Part shown: positions 41,657 to 53,732 of the stretch, one piece after another
Numbering within the stretch: position 1 is the stretch's first letter
Layout: every line of letters begins with the position of its first letter
Assembly: GCA_025667525.1 (NCBI GenBank)
Contig: CM046875.1
Location: 435,376,617 to 435,440,616 of the forward strand
Direction of reading: 5' to 3'
DNA length: 64,000 nucleotides
Origin: Glebionis coronaria
Taxonomy: Eukaryota; Streptophyta; Magnoliopsida; Asterales; Asteraceae
Program-made: the position numbers and the translations under genes
Notes under the pieces: model-generated
The model's database searches: none
What the model saw: the letters and a program-made list of their open reading frames with translations, nothing else
Told to the model about the DNA's origin: nothing

Positions 41657-44454
41657 TGTGACACCCTAGAATCGAGGTCATTAACGATACCCTAAATTAC
41701 GCAAATTTTTGAAATTTTTGATAAATTTTAATTTCTATAATTATAAGTATTTTGGTTAGAGCCGATGTTCGAGGTTATAATTTTTACGTTTGACGTTTTG
41801 AGAAGGACGATGACGATTACGATCCCGAGGGATGCCCAATTTTATATAATTTTTGACGATTTATCGATAATGTAATTTTTCGAGAATTTTATTTACGGTA
41901 CGTGTTAAGTTGAGTCGTGTGAGTTTTATAGCCTTCCAAGTACATTTAAAGTATCCCAAAAATATTTTGGAGCATTCGGGAAGATTTCTGACTCCCGTAA
42001 AATTTTCAAAATTGACAATTGAGTCAAACCCGCAAAGTTTTGAGGTTGTTTTCTATTTAAGGACAAAAGAAACTAGAAATTGCAACAAGGTCCCTCCTAA
42101 CTAACAAAAGGGGGCAAAGTGAACAAACACACAAACACACACAAAAAATTTACAAGAAAAATCAAACATCACTCCCTCCCTCTCTCTCTAAACTCACGGC
42201 ACACCAAGAACAAACAAAAATCCACCAAAAATCTTTTCTACTTGATTTTTCAAAAATCTAAGGTTAGACCACGCTTAGTTTGGTCATTACCCACCTATTC
42301 ATGTAATCAAATCCAACATGCATTGATAAAAATTTTTCAAGATTTTTCATATGATCCAAAATTCGTTTTTGTGGCTTTTTGAGCTAATGCATGTTTATTT
42401 TGAGTGTTATGGAAGTATAAACACCATGAAAACCCACCAAAATTAATTTGGTTGTAGTGATTTGGTCACCCAAACCCCACGGCAAAGGGGTGTTTGGGGG
42501 AGCCATGGTGGTTGATGAATATGCATGTTATTATTGTGTTTGGTTTGTTGTTTTAGAAAGATTCATATAGGTGTTACTACTTGCATGTGTATTTTTCTTT
42601 GATTTTGATTTTGAGATTGGTTGATCAATAGGGGTAGGATGGAAGTTTGATGTTAGGATATGTTTGGGAAGTCTTAGGATGATGTTTAGTGTTGGTTAGA
42701 AGTCTTGGAATCGAGTCTAAGCATGTTTTTGGTATAGTCATTTTTAGGCAGAAACATTTGGCCTATTTTGGAAAAATGATTTTTGTTCCAAGTCTTGAAA
42801 ACTAAATATAGTGATAGAGGGTTTTTCTAGCTTTAATTTGGTATAAGGTAGAGCCCGTGACTCAAAACGAGCTAAAAGTTATGACATTTTAAAGATCGGG
42901 TACCGGGAGACGAGGACTTTCACAATCCGGATTTGTGCAAAGTTTTAGTCAAATCCCGAGGGTCACAAGTATAATTTGGTGAATGATCAAGGGTCAAAAC
43001 TTGGTCCCTAACCTGTACAAATGAGTCTATATGTTGACTTATGAGTCAAGGAAGTCAAAGGTATTTTTCATATAAGTCAAAGTGGTCAAAATTGGTCGAA
43101 GCGCAATTTCAGCCCGTAAAATGTAGTCGTGGAAATGAGTTGCGTGACGGGTCGTAAAAGTGAAAACTTTTGTTGGACTTAAAAACATGTTATCTACAGG
43201 TCATATAGGATTTTTGGAAATTTTATCAAATTTTATAAGCATGGTTTAATAAGGTAAAACAGCCCGTACTTTAGTCAAGTACCGGCGAGAACGTGTAAAA
43301 ATGGACAACGTAGGTTATAAGAACGAATGGTATAAAATGAATGATACTTGTTGTTTTTGTTTTTGGCGTGAGTTATATTGGTCTTAAGTGACTTATATAT
43401 ATGTATTTTATACAGTACCGTAAGTATTTAAATGAGATTACTCATTACGCGTTATTTGTGATAGGTGTTGATTTACCCGGGCATCCGTAACATCGTCAGT
43501 GAACACTCCTCGAACTACCGACTACTTAATATATAAGGTGTGAATTTATAGCCTCGCTTATATTATTTCAAATTGTTTTACCCGCGAGGGAAATGCATGC
43601 TAGTTTTTAAAAAGGAACGTATATCATGAATGATTGTTAGACCCGAAAGTTGCCTTAGAAATTGTGTTGAGTACCAAAGTTGCAAAAGTCCCTAAATTCA
43701 TGAACTATTAACTATTGTCTTGCCCTTGCGAAGGGGGAAATAGCCGCTTATGCAATTTGTAGTACTACGGGGTTAACGACCCAATGCTAGCCGAGAAGCT
43801 GTACTTATAGTAAGTTCCGCGGTAGATTATTTTGTATGAGAAATAAGGTATAATTGCAACTGATGCCTTTAGAGGGGCACTGGTTTCATCTGAATCATGC
43901 CGGTATATTTACGCGGGTGATTGAGTTAACGGATTAGTGTCATGAGCTTAAACACAATTGTCAGTATCCTGATTATAGTTTGTTTGATCGACAAGACTAT
44001 AAATGATCACGAATGGTTTTTATTATATATACGTTCAAATGGATTGAAAAACCTATGAATTCCACTCAACGTTTTCGTTGACCAAAATTTTTGGCATGTA
44101 TTTCAGGTAACCGCTGAGCAGTAGGATGGAGCATGCATGGGATGGATGTTGTGTGTACGGCTTGGTGTCCGCTTGTTTTTCCCTCCTTTTCTACTTAAAC
44201 AATTTTTATGTTTAATGTCATGTGATTATAAAACTGAAGTTTTTGGGTTGAGATTCATGGGGACCGAAATGCTAAACTCTGTGCACTATTTGGGGTTGGA
44301 AAAACTGTGGACATGTATTATCTAAAAATTTTAAATGTTGAAATTTTAAGTCGACGTCTTTTTAGCGTCGTTTGATACATCTGGTGTGCAATGAATACTG
44401 TGTAGCACCCATTGTTGTAGTTCCGCTGCGCATAACAATTGTGGGGGTGTTACA
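41657..44454 (+). repeat. 5' LTR of the chromovirus
   Basis: It starts TGTGACACCC and ends GGTGTTACA, an imperfect terminal inverted repeat. 2798 bp, long LTRs being usual for Tekay/Del. The ORFs of 60-90 codons inside it occur identically in both LTRs and show no sign of being genes. Confidence 0.96.
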
Positions 44455-44457
44455 GAT

Positions 44458-44471
44458 TGGTAATCAGAGCC
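44458..44471 (+). other. Primer-binding site of the chromovirus
   Basis: TGGTAATCAGAGCC starts four bases after the LTR. It equals the tRNA-iMet complement TGGTATCAGAGC with one extra A. Confidence 0.75.
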
Positions 44472-44564
44472 ACGAGTTATAGAGAACTAGGTCGTTTTTG
44501 AAAATCCTAAACTATAACTTTTGGTGTCGTAAGAAAAGGGTCCAAGCACACACAACTATCCTGC

Positions 44565-44844
44565 ATGGCTCCGGTAAGATTTATTGTTGTATTTATGGCA
44601 TTTGACGTATACTTTTGAGTAAAGTATATATGTGGGTAATTATTATATAAGTATGGAATTACTATATGTAGACGTTAAATTTTACGTGAAATATCCGACA
44701 TCGTAATTTTTATAATTATCATGCATGAGCATCATATTATTACATTTCGGGCATATGTACCACCTTTGCATTGCATTTGCATGCATATATTTATAATTAT
44801 TGTATAATTACTTATGTACCCTCCGAAATTCGCTGTTATTGCAG
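44565..44844 (+). promoter_or_regulatory. Predicted upstream AUG, splice donor and first acceptor in the leader
   Basis: ATG at 44565 is followed after nine bases by the donor CCG|GTAAGAT (44574). Strong acceptors follow at 44844 (TTATTGCAG, just before the start of the extra ORF) and at 46155 (TTTTTCTTGTCTTGCAG, just before gag). Joining 44573 to 46156 keeps the AUG in frame with gag; joining 44573 to 44845 does not keep it in frame with the extra ORF, which has its own AUG at 44847. So alternative splicing could choose between the two proteins. Prediction only. Confidence 0.45.
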
Positions 44845-44846
44845 GA

Positions 44847-45836
44847 ATGGCCGAGGTACCGCCCAACGATAACGGGAACGATTACGTCGTAGGTCACGAA
44901 GGGGGACCGTTACCTCCGAACCCGCCGGACAATAATAATGGATGGATCGCTCCAGAAGACGAAATAGGGCCGGAAAACGACAATGGCGAAAGTGAGGTGG
45001 ATAATTTCAGCATGAGTAGTGATGACAATGAGGATTCCGAAGAAGAACCCGAGGAGCTATTGGATGATGGCATTCCCGAGGATGCCGTAGGCCAGACCGA
45101 ACCCGACTTGTTTCAAACCCCGAGTTCGCCGAAGGGTTATGAGGTACCACCGACCGGTCGTTATGAGCAGCAACCTTTTGATCGCCCGATGGACAACAGT
45201 AATGGGAGCAGTGGAGAGTCATCCAAGTCGCCATCGATTCACGAGAACATTACGAGGGTCTATTTTCCGAGACCGAGTCACTACTGGGATCCCGCAGGTC
45301 GTTTGGGGAGGATGGAAAGGTTAATGTATGAGCGGTTTGTAGTTGAGACTAGGGTGATTAAGAAGTTTGATAAGACTGAAAGGGAGCATCAAAGATTGTT
45401 GGAAAGGACTTCAAGGATTGCGTATGATGGGATGATGAACACAAGTGCCATCAACAGTTTGAAATCAATGGTTGCGAATTTAAGTGCTAGTCTTGATCGT
45501 GTGAGGGAAGATCAGATGAGGTTGTCGAGGATGCAGAGTTGGGAGCATCGTGTGAGGGATTCATTGCCCCCGGATTGGAGATTCGTGGACGATGTGGAGA
45601 TGGAGGCGAATGACTTCATGGTTCAGCCGCCTACTGGAGGTGCTTGTATTTCGGTGGGAAGTCAAGTAGCGATTGAGCATGGATCCACATCAGGGATGAG
45701 AAAGGAAACAGAATGTGGGCCAGATGAGAAAGGAAAGGGAAAAGTGGATGATGTGGACGAGGACGTGAGTGATGAGGAAACCGAGGACGACGACGAGCCG
45801 CCATCCAAGAGGCCGTGTGGATCACCACATGCCTAG
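44847..45836 (+). CDS. Chromovirus extra ORF before gag: acidic coiled-coil protein
   Basis: 329 codons from ATG 44847, the first AUG after a predicted 3' splice site (the open frame begins at 44814). Residues 1-110 are Asp/Glu/Pro/Asn-rich. A central part with HYWDPAGRLGRMERLMYERF leads into a predicted coiled coil (about residues 150-225, ending in VREDQMRLSRMQSWEHRV). The C-terminus alternates Lys- and Asp/Glu-rich stretches and ends with PPSKRPCG. No known domain. Standard Tekay elements have one gag-pol ORF only, so this is an addition; Ogre elements have an ORF in this position but of a different kind. It ends 340 bases before the gag ATG. Confidence 0.75.
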   Translation: MAEVPPNDNGNDYVVGHEGGPLPPNPPDNNNGWIAPEDEIGPENDNGESEVDNFSMSSDDNEDSEEEPEELLDDGIPEDAVGQTEPDLFQTPSSPKGYEVPPTGRYEQQPFDRPMDNSNGSSGESSKSPSIHENITRVYFPRPSHYWDPAGRLGRMERLMYERFVVETRVIKKFDKTEREHQRLLERTSRIAYDGMMNTSAINSLKSMVANLSASLDRVREDQMRLSRMQSWEHRVRDSLPPDWRFVDDVEMEANDFMVQPPTGGACISVGSQVAIEHGSTSGMRKETECGPDEKGKGKVDDVDEDVSDEETEDDDEPPSKRPCGSPHA

Positions 45837-46176
45837 TTACTTGTTTTGTATTTTTCTTTGATCATTGTAATAGAACTATTTTAGACCTTTGTATGATGGT
45901 ATTATGACGAGAAACTCAAGTACTTGATGTTTTGTGGTGAATGATTGTAGTGGCATTACTTGTCACGATTTTGGTTAACTATCAATACAATCTATGTTAC
46001 CTTTCATGATCTGTGATATGTCTTAAATTTGATCTTTTGTGGTGTGAATTGATGAATATTAGTAACTCCGTAGTGATGTGTCGTTGTATGTATTTTATGT
46101 CTGGGAAACTTGATATGAATACTTACATTGTTTTTCTATTTTTCTTGTCTTGCAGAAAGAGATATTCGATAAAACA

Positions 46177-49100
46177 ATGCCTCCAAAGTTGACTGCCGAT
46201 CGTGTTAACAACATGATTCAGGAAGCGATAGCTAATGCGTTGGAAGCAGACCGAGCTGGGAGAAATCAGGATCCAGGAAGGAACGCGGGGAGACAACCAG
46301 CCCCGAGAGTGTGTACCTATTCAAGCTTTATGAAGTGCGGTCCTACGCAGTTCCGTGGATCGGGTGGAGCCCTAGAACTTAGGCGATGGTTGGAAAAAGT
46401 TGAGAGTACGTTTGAAATCAGTGGTTGTGCAGAGGCGGATAAAGTAAAGTTTGCAGCAGCTACGTTTCTGGATGATGCGTTAAGCTGGTGGAATACTCAG
46501 GTAGCTACGGTGGGATTGGCTGTGGCAAATGCAAGAACGTGGAATGCGACCAAAGCTTTGTTGACAAAGAAGTTTTGCCCAGAGGAGGAATTGGGGCAAT
46601 TGGAGGACGAATTGAGGCATTTGACCTTAAAGAACAACGATATAGCTGCTTACACCAGGAGATTCAATGAGTTAAGTCTTTTGTGTCCGGACATATTTGC
46701 CAATGACGCCAAGAAAATGAAGCAGTATATTAAGGGTTTATCTAGCAACATCAAGGGTGAAACAACTTCGTCGAAACCTGGAACGTTTGATGAAGCGGTT
46801 CAAATGGCACACGCTTTGATGGACGTTAAGCTTCAGGATAAGCAGAATTACATTGCTGAGGGTAACAAAAGGAAATGGGAGGCAGCACAAGGTAATCAAT
46901 CCCAAGGCCAGAACCGAGGAGGAAACCGAAACAACCAAGGGCCGAACCGTAATCAGCAGTTTAATCAGAGAAGGAACGAAGGAATGAGGGCCGTGACAAA
47001 CCCTAGAGGTGTGAAAGTGAATCCCCATTGTGGAAAGTGCAATTTGTATCATGTTGGAAACTGCCCGCAGGCATGCGGCAAGTGTGGAAAGGCAGGTCAT
47101 AGGACTGCTAGTTGTCGAATGGGAGGAGTAGCCACTGGGGCTAATGCTATCAGGATGAGAGGATGTTATAGCTGTGGAGAAAGAGGGCATGTGCAAGCAA
47201 ATTGCCCGAAAGCAGGGAACAGACGGGGAGGAAATAATGCGGCAGCTGTGTATCAAGTGGGAACTGCTGATAAACCACAAGGTCCCAATGTGGTTACCGG
47301 TACGTTTTTGCTAGACGCTTGTTATGCTAGTATTTTATTTGATTCTGGCTCCGACAAGAGTTTTGTAGACGTTAGATTTAGTCGTCATATCGATAGAGAA
47401 CCGGTATTGTTAACGACTAGTTATAATGTTGAATTAGCCGATGGAAAAATTGTTAGTACGAATTCTATACTGAAAGGGTGTACCTTGAAGTTAGGAAACT
47501 ACGCTTTTAAAATCGACTTGATGCCTATAGAGCTAGGATCGTTTGACGTGATTGTGGGAATGGATTGGCTAATGGCGCATAGTGCTACAATCGTCTGTGG
47601 TGAGAGATTGGTGCAGATTCCGCTGAGGAATAGGGTTTTGACGGTAAAGGGAGACGAATGCACTTCTCGTTTGAAGGTGATTTCGTGTTTGAAGATGATG
47701 AAGTACGTAGAGAGCGGATGCGATGTGTTTTTGGCACAGGTTTCGAGCGATGGTGATGTAGAGGCGAGAATTGAAGAGGTACCAATTATTCGCGAGTATC
47801 CGGACGTTTTTCCAGACGAGTTGCCAGGTTTACCGCCTAACCGTGAGGTCGAGTTTCGAATTGATTTAGTGCCAGGAGCTGCGCCGGTTGCACGAGCACC
47901 TTATCGCTTAGCACCATCTGAGTTAAAGGAGTTATCGGATCAATTGAAGGAATTGATGGACAAAGGATTTATTAGGCCGAGCTCATCACCTTGGGGAGCG
48001 CCAGTGTTGTTCGTAAAGAAGAAGGATGGTTCGTTTAGAATGTGTATTGACTATAGAGAACTCAATAAGCTGACGGTTAAGAATCGGTACCCATTACCGA
48101 GGATTGATGATTTGTTCGATCAATTACAAGGTTCCAGTGTATACTCAAAGATCGATTTAAGATCAGGGTATCATCAACTGCGTGTAAGAGAGGAGGATAT
48201 TCCTGTAACTGCCTTTCGTACGCGGTATGGACACTTTGAATTTCGAGTGATGCCGTTTGGGTTGACTAACGCGCCTGCTGTATTCATGGATCTTATGAAT
48301 CGCGTGTGCAAGCCGTATCTAGATAAGTCTGTTATTGTTTTCATCGACGACATACTTATTTACTCTAAGAGTAAGGAGGAGCACGAGAAGCACCTGAGAA
48401 AGATTTTGGAGTTGTTAAGGAAGGAGAAACTGTATGCAAAATTCTCTAAGTGTGAGTTTTGGTTGGAATCAGTGCAGTTTCTAGGTCATGTGATTGATAA
48501 GGAAGGAGTTCGTGTAGATCCTGCTAAGATCGTAGCAATCAGGGAATGGTCAGCACCGACAACGCCGACTGAAGTTCGACAATTTTTGGGTTTAGCTGGG
48601 TACTATAGAAGGTTTATTGAAGGATTTTCGTTGATTGCGAAACCATTGACGCGGCTTACCGAGAAGAATAGGGTGTATGAATGGGGAAATGAGGAAGAGC
48701 TTGCTTTCGAAACGCTTAAGGATAAGTTATGTTCCGCGCCGATTTTATCATTGCCTGAAGGAACCAAAGATTTCGTGGTGTATTGTGATGCGTCTCGTAA
48801 AGGTTATGGAGCAGTATTAATGCAACGTGAGAAGGTGATAGCTTACGCGTCGAGGCAATTAAGGAAGAACGAGGAGAACTACACGACGCACGATTTGGAA
48901 TTAGGAGCGGTAGTGTTTGCGTTGAAGTTGTGGAGACACTATCTGTATGGGACAAAGTGTGTTGTATTCACTGATCACAAGAGTTTGCAGCACATTTTAG
49001 ATCAAAAGGAGTTGAATATGCGACAAAGACGATGGGTTGAACTATTGAGTGATTACGACTGTGAAATTCGCTATCACCCTGGGAAGGCGAATGTTGTAGC

Positions 49101-50622
49101 GGATGCTTTGAGTAGGAAAGAACGGGAGAAACCTTTGAGGGTTAGAGCTTTAGTGATGAGTGAGAGCGTTGACTTAACCGAAACCATACTGAAGGCTCAG
49201 GAGAGAGGATTGATGAAAGGGAATGTTGAAGCCGAGAATTTGGGACGAATGTTGAAACCTATTTTCGTGATTAGATCTGACGGACTAAGATATTTTGAGA
49301 ATCGAATTTGGTTACCATTGTGTCCATCTGAGGAAGGAAAACCTGGAGTTCGAGAATTGGTTATGAATGAGTCGCATAAGTCGAAGTATTCGATACATCC
49401 TGGATCGGATAAGATGTACCACGACCTGAAGAAAGTTTATTGGTGGCCGAATATGAAGGCAGATATTGCTCGTTACGTCAGTAAGTGTTTGACTTGCGCG
49501 AAGGTTCAGGCAGAACATAAGAAACCATCTGGATTGTTGGTACAACCGGAAATCCCAGAATGGAAATGGGAGAAAATCGCAATGGATTTTGTGACGGGTT
49601 TACCTAGGACTCCTAGTGGATGCGATATGATATGGGTAATTGTGGACAGGTTGACGAAATCTGCTCATTTCTTACCTATGAAGAAGACGGACAGCATGGA
49701 AAGACTCGCCAGCGTGTACGTGAAAGAGATCGTCTGTAGACATGGAGTGCCGTTATCGATCATTTCGGATCGTGACAGTAGATTTACGTCGGAATTTTGG
49801 AGATCGCTTCAACGTGCTATGGGCACTGAACTGAGTTTAAGCACGGCTTATCACCCGGAAACTGACGGCCAGAGTGAACGAACGATTCAAACGATGGAGG
49901 ACATGCTCCGAGCGTGCGTGATTGATTTTGGAGGAAGTTGGGAACGCCACTTGCCTCTGGTGGAATTTTCGTACAATAATAGTTATCATGCGAGTATCAA
50001 GGCAGCACCGTTCGAAGCATTGTATGGAAGGAAGTGTAGATCGCCCGTGTGTTGGAGTGAAGTAGGGGAAAGTCAATTGACTGGACCCGAAATGGTTTTA
50101 GAAACGACAGAGAAGATCGTGCAGATCAAGAACCGACTACTTGCTGCGAGAAGCCGACAGAAGAGTTATGCCGATAACCGAAGGAAACCGTTGGAGTTTG
50201 ACGTTGGAGATATGGTTATGCTCAAGGTATCGCCATGGAAGGGTGTAATTCGTTTTGGAAAGAAAGGAAAGTTGAGTCCGAGGTATATTGGACCGTTTAA
50301 GATCGTTGAACGAATTGGACCAGTAGCGTACAAGTTAGAATTGCCGACCGAACTTAGTGCTATTCATGACACGTTTCACGTATCGAACCTGAAGAAGAGT
50401 TTGGCGGACAAGGAATTGGTGATTCCTTTGGACGAGATTCGACTAGACGACAAAATGCACTTTGTGGAAGAACCTGTGGAAATTATGGACCGGGAGGTCA
50501 AGCGGTTGAAGCATAGTAGGATTCCCATTGTGAAGGTCCGATGGAATTCTAAGCGTGGACCGGAATACACCTGGGAACGTGAGGACTTTTTCAAGGAAAG
50601 GTATCCTCATTTGTTCCAGTAG
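46177..50622 (+). CDS. gag-pol: Chromovirus Gag-Pol polyprotein
   Basis: 1481 codons from ATG 46177 to TAG 50620, no frame break. Residue numbers here count from 46150, the start of the open frame. Gag core about 60-230; zinc knuckles [14 protein letters not shown] at 309 and [14 protein letters not shown] at 339; protease [10 protein letters not shown] with Asp 398; RT from about 590 with [17 protein letters not shown] and FIDD at 731-734; RNase H with [14 protein letters not shown] (Asp 880); integrase with an HHCC finger (CLTCAK) and catalytic Asp 1146, Asp 1207 and Glu 1243 (D-35-E spacing). The last 30 residues ([18 protein letters not shown]) resemble the chromodomain end of Tekay-type chromoviruses, which directs integration to heterochromatin. 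The reading may begin further upstream if the leader is spliced to 46156. All catalytic residues I can check are present. Confidence 0.95.
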   Translation: MPPKLTADRVNNMIQEAIANALEADRAGRNQDPGRNAGRQPAPRVCTYSSFMKCGPTQFRGSGGALELRRWLEKVESTFEISGCAEADKVKFAAATFLDDALSWWNTQVATVGLAVANARTWNATKALLTKKFCPEEELGQLEDELRHLTLKNNDIAAYTRRFNELSLLCPDIFANDAKKMKQYIKGLSSNIKGETTSSKPGTFDEAVQMAHALMDVKLQDKQNYIAEGNKRKWEAAQGNQSQGQNRGGNRNNQGPNRNQQFNQRRNEGMRAVTNPRGVKVNPHCGKCNLYHVGNCPQACGKCGKAGHRTASCRMGGVATGANAIRMRGCYSCGERGHVQANCPKAGNRRGGNNAAAVYQVGTADKPQGPNVVTGTFLLDACYASILFDSGSDKSFVDVRFSRHIDREPVLLTTSYNVELADGKIVSTNSILKGCTLKLGNYAFKIDLMPIELGSFDVIVGMDWLMAHSATIVCGERLVQIPLRNRVLTVKGDECTSRLKVISCLKMMKYVESGCDVFLAQVSSDGDVEARIEEVPIIREYPDVFPDELPGLPPNREVEFRIDLVPGAAPVARAPYRLAPSELKELSDQLKELMDKGFIRPSSSPWGAPVLFVKKKDGSFRMCIDYRELNKLTVKNRYPLPRIDDLFDQLQGSSVYSKIDLRSGYHQLRVREEDIPVTAFRTRYGHFEFRVMPFGLTNAPAVFMDLMNRVCKPYLDKSVIVFIDDILIYSKSKEEHEKHLRKILELLRKEKLYAKFSKCEFWLESVQFLGHVIDKEGVRVDPAKIVAIREWSAPTTPTEVRQFLGLAGYYRRFIEGFSLIAKPLTRLTEKNRVYEWGNEEELAFETLKDKLCSAPILSLPEGTKDFVVYCDASRKGYGAVLMQREKVIAYASRQLRKNEENYTTHDLELGAVVFALKLWRHYLYGTKCVVFTDHKSLQHILDQKELNMRQRRWVELLSDYDCEIRYHPGKANVVADALSRKEREKPLRVRALVMSESVDLTETILKAQERGLMKGNVEAENLGRMLKPIFVIRSDGLRYFENRIWLPLCPSEEGKPGVRELVMNESHKSKYSIHPGSDKMYHDLKKVYWWPNMKADIARYVSKCLTCAKVQAEHKKPSGLLVQPEIPEWKWEKIAMDFVTGLPRTPSGCDMIWVIVDRLTKSAHFLPMKKTDSMERLASVYVKEIVCRHGVPLSIISDRDSRFTSEFWRSLQRAMGTELSLSTAYHPETDGQSERTIQTMEDMLRACVIDFGGSWERHLPLVEFSYNNSYHASIKAAPFEALYGRKCRSPVCWSEVGESQLTGPEMVLETTEKIVQIKNRLLAARSRQKSYADNRRKPLEFDVGDMVMLKVSPWKGVIRFGKKGKLSPRYIGPFKIVERIGPVAYKLELPTELSAIHDTFHVSNLKKSLADKELVIPLDEIRLDDKMHFVEEPVEIMDREVKRLKHSRIPIVKVRWNSKRGPEYTWEREDFFKERYPHLFQ

Positions 50623-50684
50623 ACGAAATGTGAGCCCAAGAAGAGGCGAGCGCCGGGACGTCGCTCTCTTTAAGGAGGGGTGGA

Positions 50685-53482
50685 TGTGACACCCTAGAAT
50701 CGAGGTCATTAACGATACCCTAAATTACGCAAATTTTTGAAATTTTTGATAAATTTTAATTTCTATAATTATAAGTATTTTGGTTAGAGCCGATGTTCGA
50801 GGTTATAATTTTTACGTTTGACGTTTTGAGAAGGACGATGACGATTACGATCCCGAGGGATGCCCAATTTTATATAATTTTTGACGATTTATCGATAATG
50901 TAATTTTTCGAGAATTTTATTTACGGTACGTGTTAAGTTGAGTCGTGTGAGTTTTATAGCCTTCCAAGTACATTTAAAGTATCCCAAAAATATTTTGGAG
51001 CATTCGGGAAGATTTCCGACTCCCGTAAAATTTTCAAAATTGACAATTGAGTCAAACCCGCAAAGTTTTGAGGTTGTTTTCTATTTAAGGACAAAAGAAA
51101 CTAGAAATTGCAACAAGGTCCCTCCTAACTAACAAAAGGGGGCAAAGTGAACAAACACACAAACACACACAAAAAATTTACAAGAAAAATCAAACATCAC
51201 TCCCTCCCTCTCTCTCTAAACTCACGGCACACCAAGAACAAACAAAAATCCACCAAAAATCTTTTCTACTTGATTTTTCAAAAATCTAAGGTTAGACCAC
51301 GCTTAGTTTGGTCATTACCCACCTATTCATGTAATCAAATCCAACATGCATTGATAAAAATTTTTCAAGATTTTTCATATGATCCAAAATTCGTTTTTGT
51401 GGCTTTTTGAGCTAATGCATGTTTATTTTGAGTGTTATGGAAGTATAAACACCATGAAAACCCACCAAAATTAATTTGGTTGTGGTGATTTGGTCACCCA
51501 AACCCCACGGCAAAGGGGTGTTTGGGGGAGCCATGGTGGTTGATGAATATGCATGTTATTATTGTGTTTGGTTTGTTGTTTTAGAAAGATTCATATAGGT
51601 GTTACTACTTGCATGTGTATTTTTCTTTGATTTTGATTTTGAGATTGGTTGATCAATAGGGGTAGGATGGAAGTTTGATGTTAGGATATGTTTGGGAAGT
51701 CTTAGGATGATGTTTAGTGTTGGTTAGAAGTCTTGGAATCGAGTCTAAGCATGTTTTTGGTATAGTCATTTTTAGGCAGAAACATTTGGCCTATTTTGGA
51801 AAAATGATTTTTGTTCCAAGTCTTGAAAACTAAATATAGTGATAGAGGGTTTTTCTAGCTTTAATTTGGTATAAGGTAGAGCCCGTGACTCAAAACGAGC
51901 TAAAAGTTATGACATTTTAAAGATCGGGTACCGGGAGACGAGGACTTTCACAATCCGGATTTGTGCAAAGTTTTAGTCAAATCCCGAGGGTCACAAGTAT
52001 AATTTGGTGAATGATCAAGGGTCAAAACTTGGTCCCTAACCTGTACAAATGAGTCTATATGTTGACTTATGAGTCAAGGAAGTCAAAGGTATTTTTCATA
52101 TAAGTCAAAGTGGTCAAAATTGGTCGAAGCGCAATTTCAGCCCGTAAAATGTAGTCGTGGAAATGAGTTGCGTGACGGGTCGTAAAAGTGAAAACTTTTG
52201 TTGGACTTAAAAACATGTTATCTACAGGTCATATAGGATTTTTGGAAATTTTATCAAATTTTATAAGCATGGTTTAATAAGGTAAAACAGCCCGTACTTT
52301 AGTCAAGTACCGGCGAGAACGTGTAAAAATGGACAACGTAGGTTATAAGAACGAATGGTATAAAATGAATGATACTTGTTGTTTTTGTTTTTGGCGTGAG
52401 TTATATTGGTCTTAAGTGACTTATATATATGTATTTTATACAGTACCGTAAGTATTTAAATGAGATTACTCATTACGCGTTATTTGTGATAGGTGTTGAT
52501 TTACCCGGGCATCCGTAACATCGTCAGTGAACACTCCTCGAACTACCGACTACTTAATATCTAAGGTGTGAATTTATAGCCTCGCTTATATTATTTCAAA
52601 TTGTTTTACCCGCGAGGGAAATGCATGCTAGTTTTTAAAAAGGAACGTATATCATGAATGATTGTTAGACCCGAAAGTTGCCTTAGAAATTGTGTTGAGT
52701 ACCAAAGTTGCAAAAGTCCCTAAATTCATGAACTATTAACTATTGTCTTGCCCTTGCGAAGGGGGAAATAGCCGCTTATGCAATTTGTAGTACTACGGGG
52801 TTAACGACCCAATGCTAGCCGAGAAGCTGTACTTATAGTAAGTTCTGCGGTAGATTATTTTGTATGAGAAATAAGGTATAATTGCAACTGATGCCTTTAG
52901 AGGGGCACTGGTTTCATCTGAATCATGCCGGTATATTTACGCGGGTGATTGAGTTAACGGATTAGTGTCATGAGCTTAAACACAATTGTCAGTATCCTGA
53001 TTATAGTTTGTTTGATCGACAAGACTATAAATGATCACGAATGGTTTTTATTATATATACGTTCAAATGGATTGAAAAACCTATGAATTCCACTCAACGT
53101 TTTCGTTGACCAAAATTTTTGGCATGTATTTCAGGTAACCGCTGAGCAGTAGGATGGAGCATGCATGGGATGGATGTTGTGTGTACGGCTTGGTGTCCGC
53201 TTGTTTTTCCCTCCTTTTCTACTTAAACAATTTTTATGTTTAATGTCATGTGATTATAAAACTGAAGTTTTTGGGTTGAGATTCATGGGGACCGAAATGC
53301 TAAACTCTGTGCACTATTTGGGGTTGGAAAAACTGTGGACATGTATTATCTAAAAATTTTAAATGTTGAAATTTTAAGTCGACGTCTTTTTAGCGTCGTT
53401 TGATACATCTGGTGTGCAATGAATACTGTGTAGCACCCATTGTTGTAGTTCCGCTGCGCATAACAATTGTGGGGGTGTTACA
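50685..53482 (+). repeat. 3' LTR of the chromovirus
   Basis: Copy of 41657-44454, same length. The differences I saw are single substitutions (for example T to C near 51017, A to G near 51485, A to C near 52561, C to T near 52845). Confidence 0.96.
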
Positions 53483-53487
53483 GTTAC
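53483..53487. repeat. Target-site duplication of the chromovirus, right copy (GTTAC)
   Basis: Equals 41652-41656. Copia-2 LTR sequence resumes after it. Confidence 0.93.
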
Positions 53488-53721
53488 AAATGATCATCCA
53501 CCCTTCCTAACATGCTAGGAAGGACCTTATATAGCCGGGCTTACATGTAACCATAGTGGGCTATATTGTTTGGAGCGGGCTTGTCTTTCGGGCTTTAAGT
53601 AGCTTAAATCCAAGCCCGTGAACCACGACTAATTAACTATCTATTACAACGTTCTAATAAATATTACAATAATAAACTATGACCGAGCTTTCTTGTTTGA
53701 CTCAATATTTTGAGGCTAACA
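53488..53721 (-). repeat. Copia-2 3' LTR, proximal part
   Basis: On the minus strand the LTR starts at 53721 with TGTTAGCCTCAAAATATT, preceded by the polypurine tract TTAGGGGAGAT (53722-53732). It contains 'ccttatatagccgggctt' on plus near 53527. Together with 41520-41651 it makes an LTR of about 370 bp. Confidence 0.82.
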
Positions 53722-53732
53722 ATCTCCCCTAA

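Larger units (their letters stand above)
41657..53482 (+). mobile_element. Complete Tekay-like chromovirus (Ty3/gypsy), very young
   Basis: 11,826 bp with LTRs 41657-44454 and 50685-53482 (each 2798 bp), target duplication GTTAC (41652-41656, 53483-53487), primer site at 44458 and polypurine tract AAGGAGGGGTGGA at 50672-50684. It encodes an extra acidic ORF and a full gag-pol with a C-terminal chromodomain-like tail. I counted only about four LTR differences by eye (near 41977, 42450, 43539 and 43815 against their partners), so it inserted very recently. All parts needed for movement appear intact. Confidence 0.96.

Noticed and set aside
41910..42382. ORFs of 64 and 87 codons, repeated at 50938-51410
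   Set aside because: They lie inside both LTRs of the chromovirus and have no coding features.
44137..44325. 62-codon ORF, repeated at 53165-53353
   Set aside because: Also LTR-internal; short and without recognised motifs.
46150..46176. Start of gag-pol at 46150
   Set aside because: The codon there is TTG at the edge of a splice-like acceptor; the first ATG is at 46177, or the AUG at 44565 if spliced.
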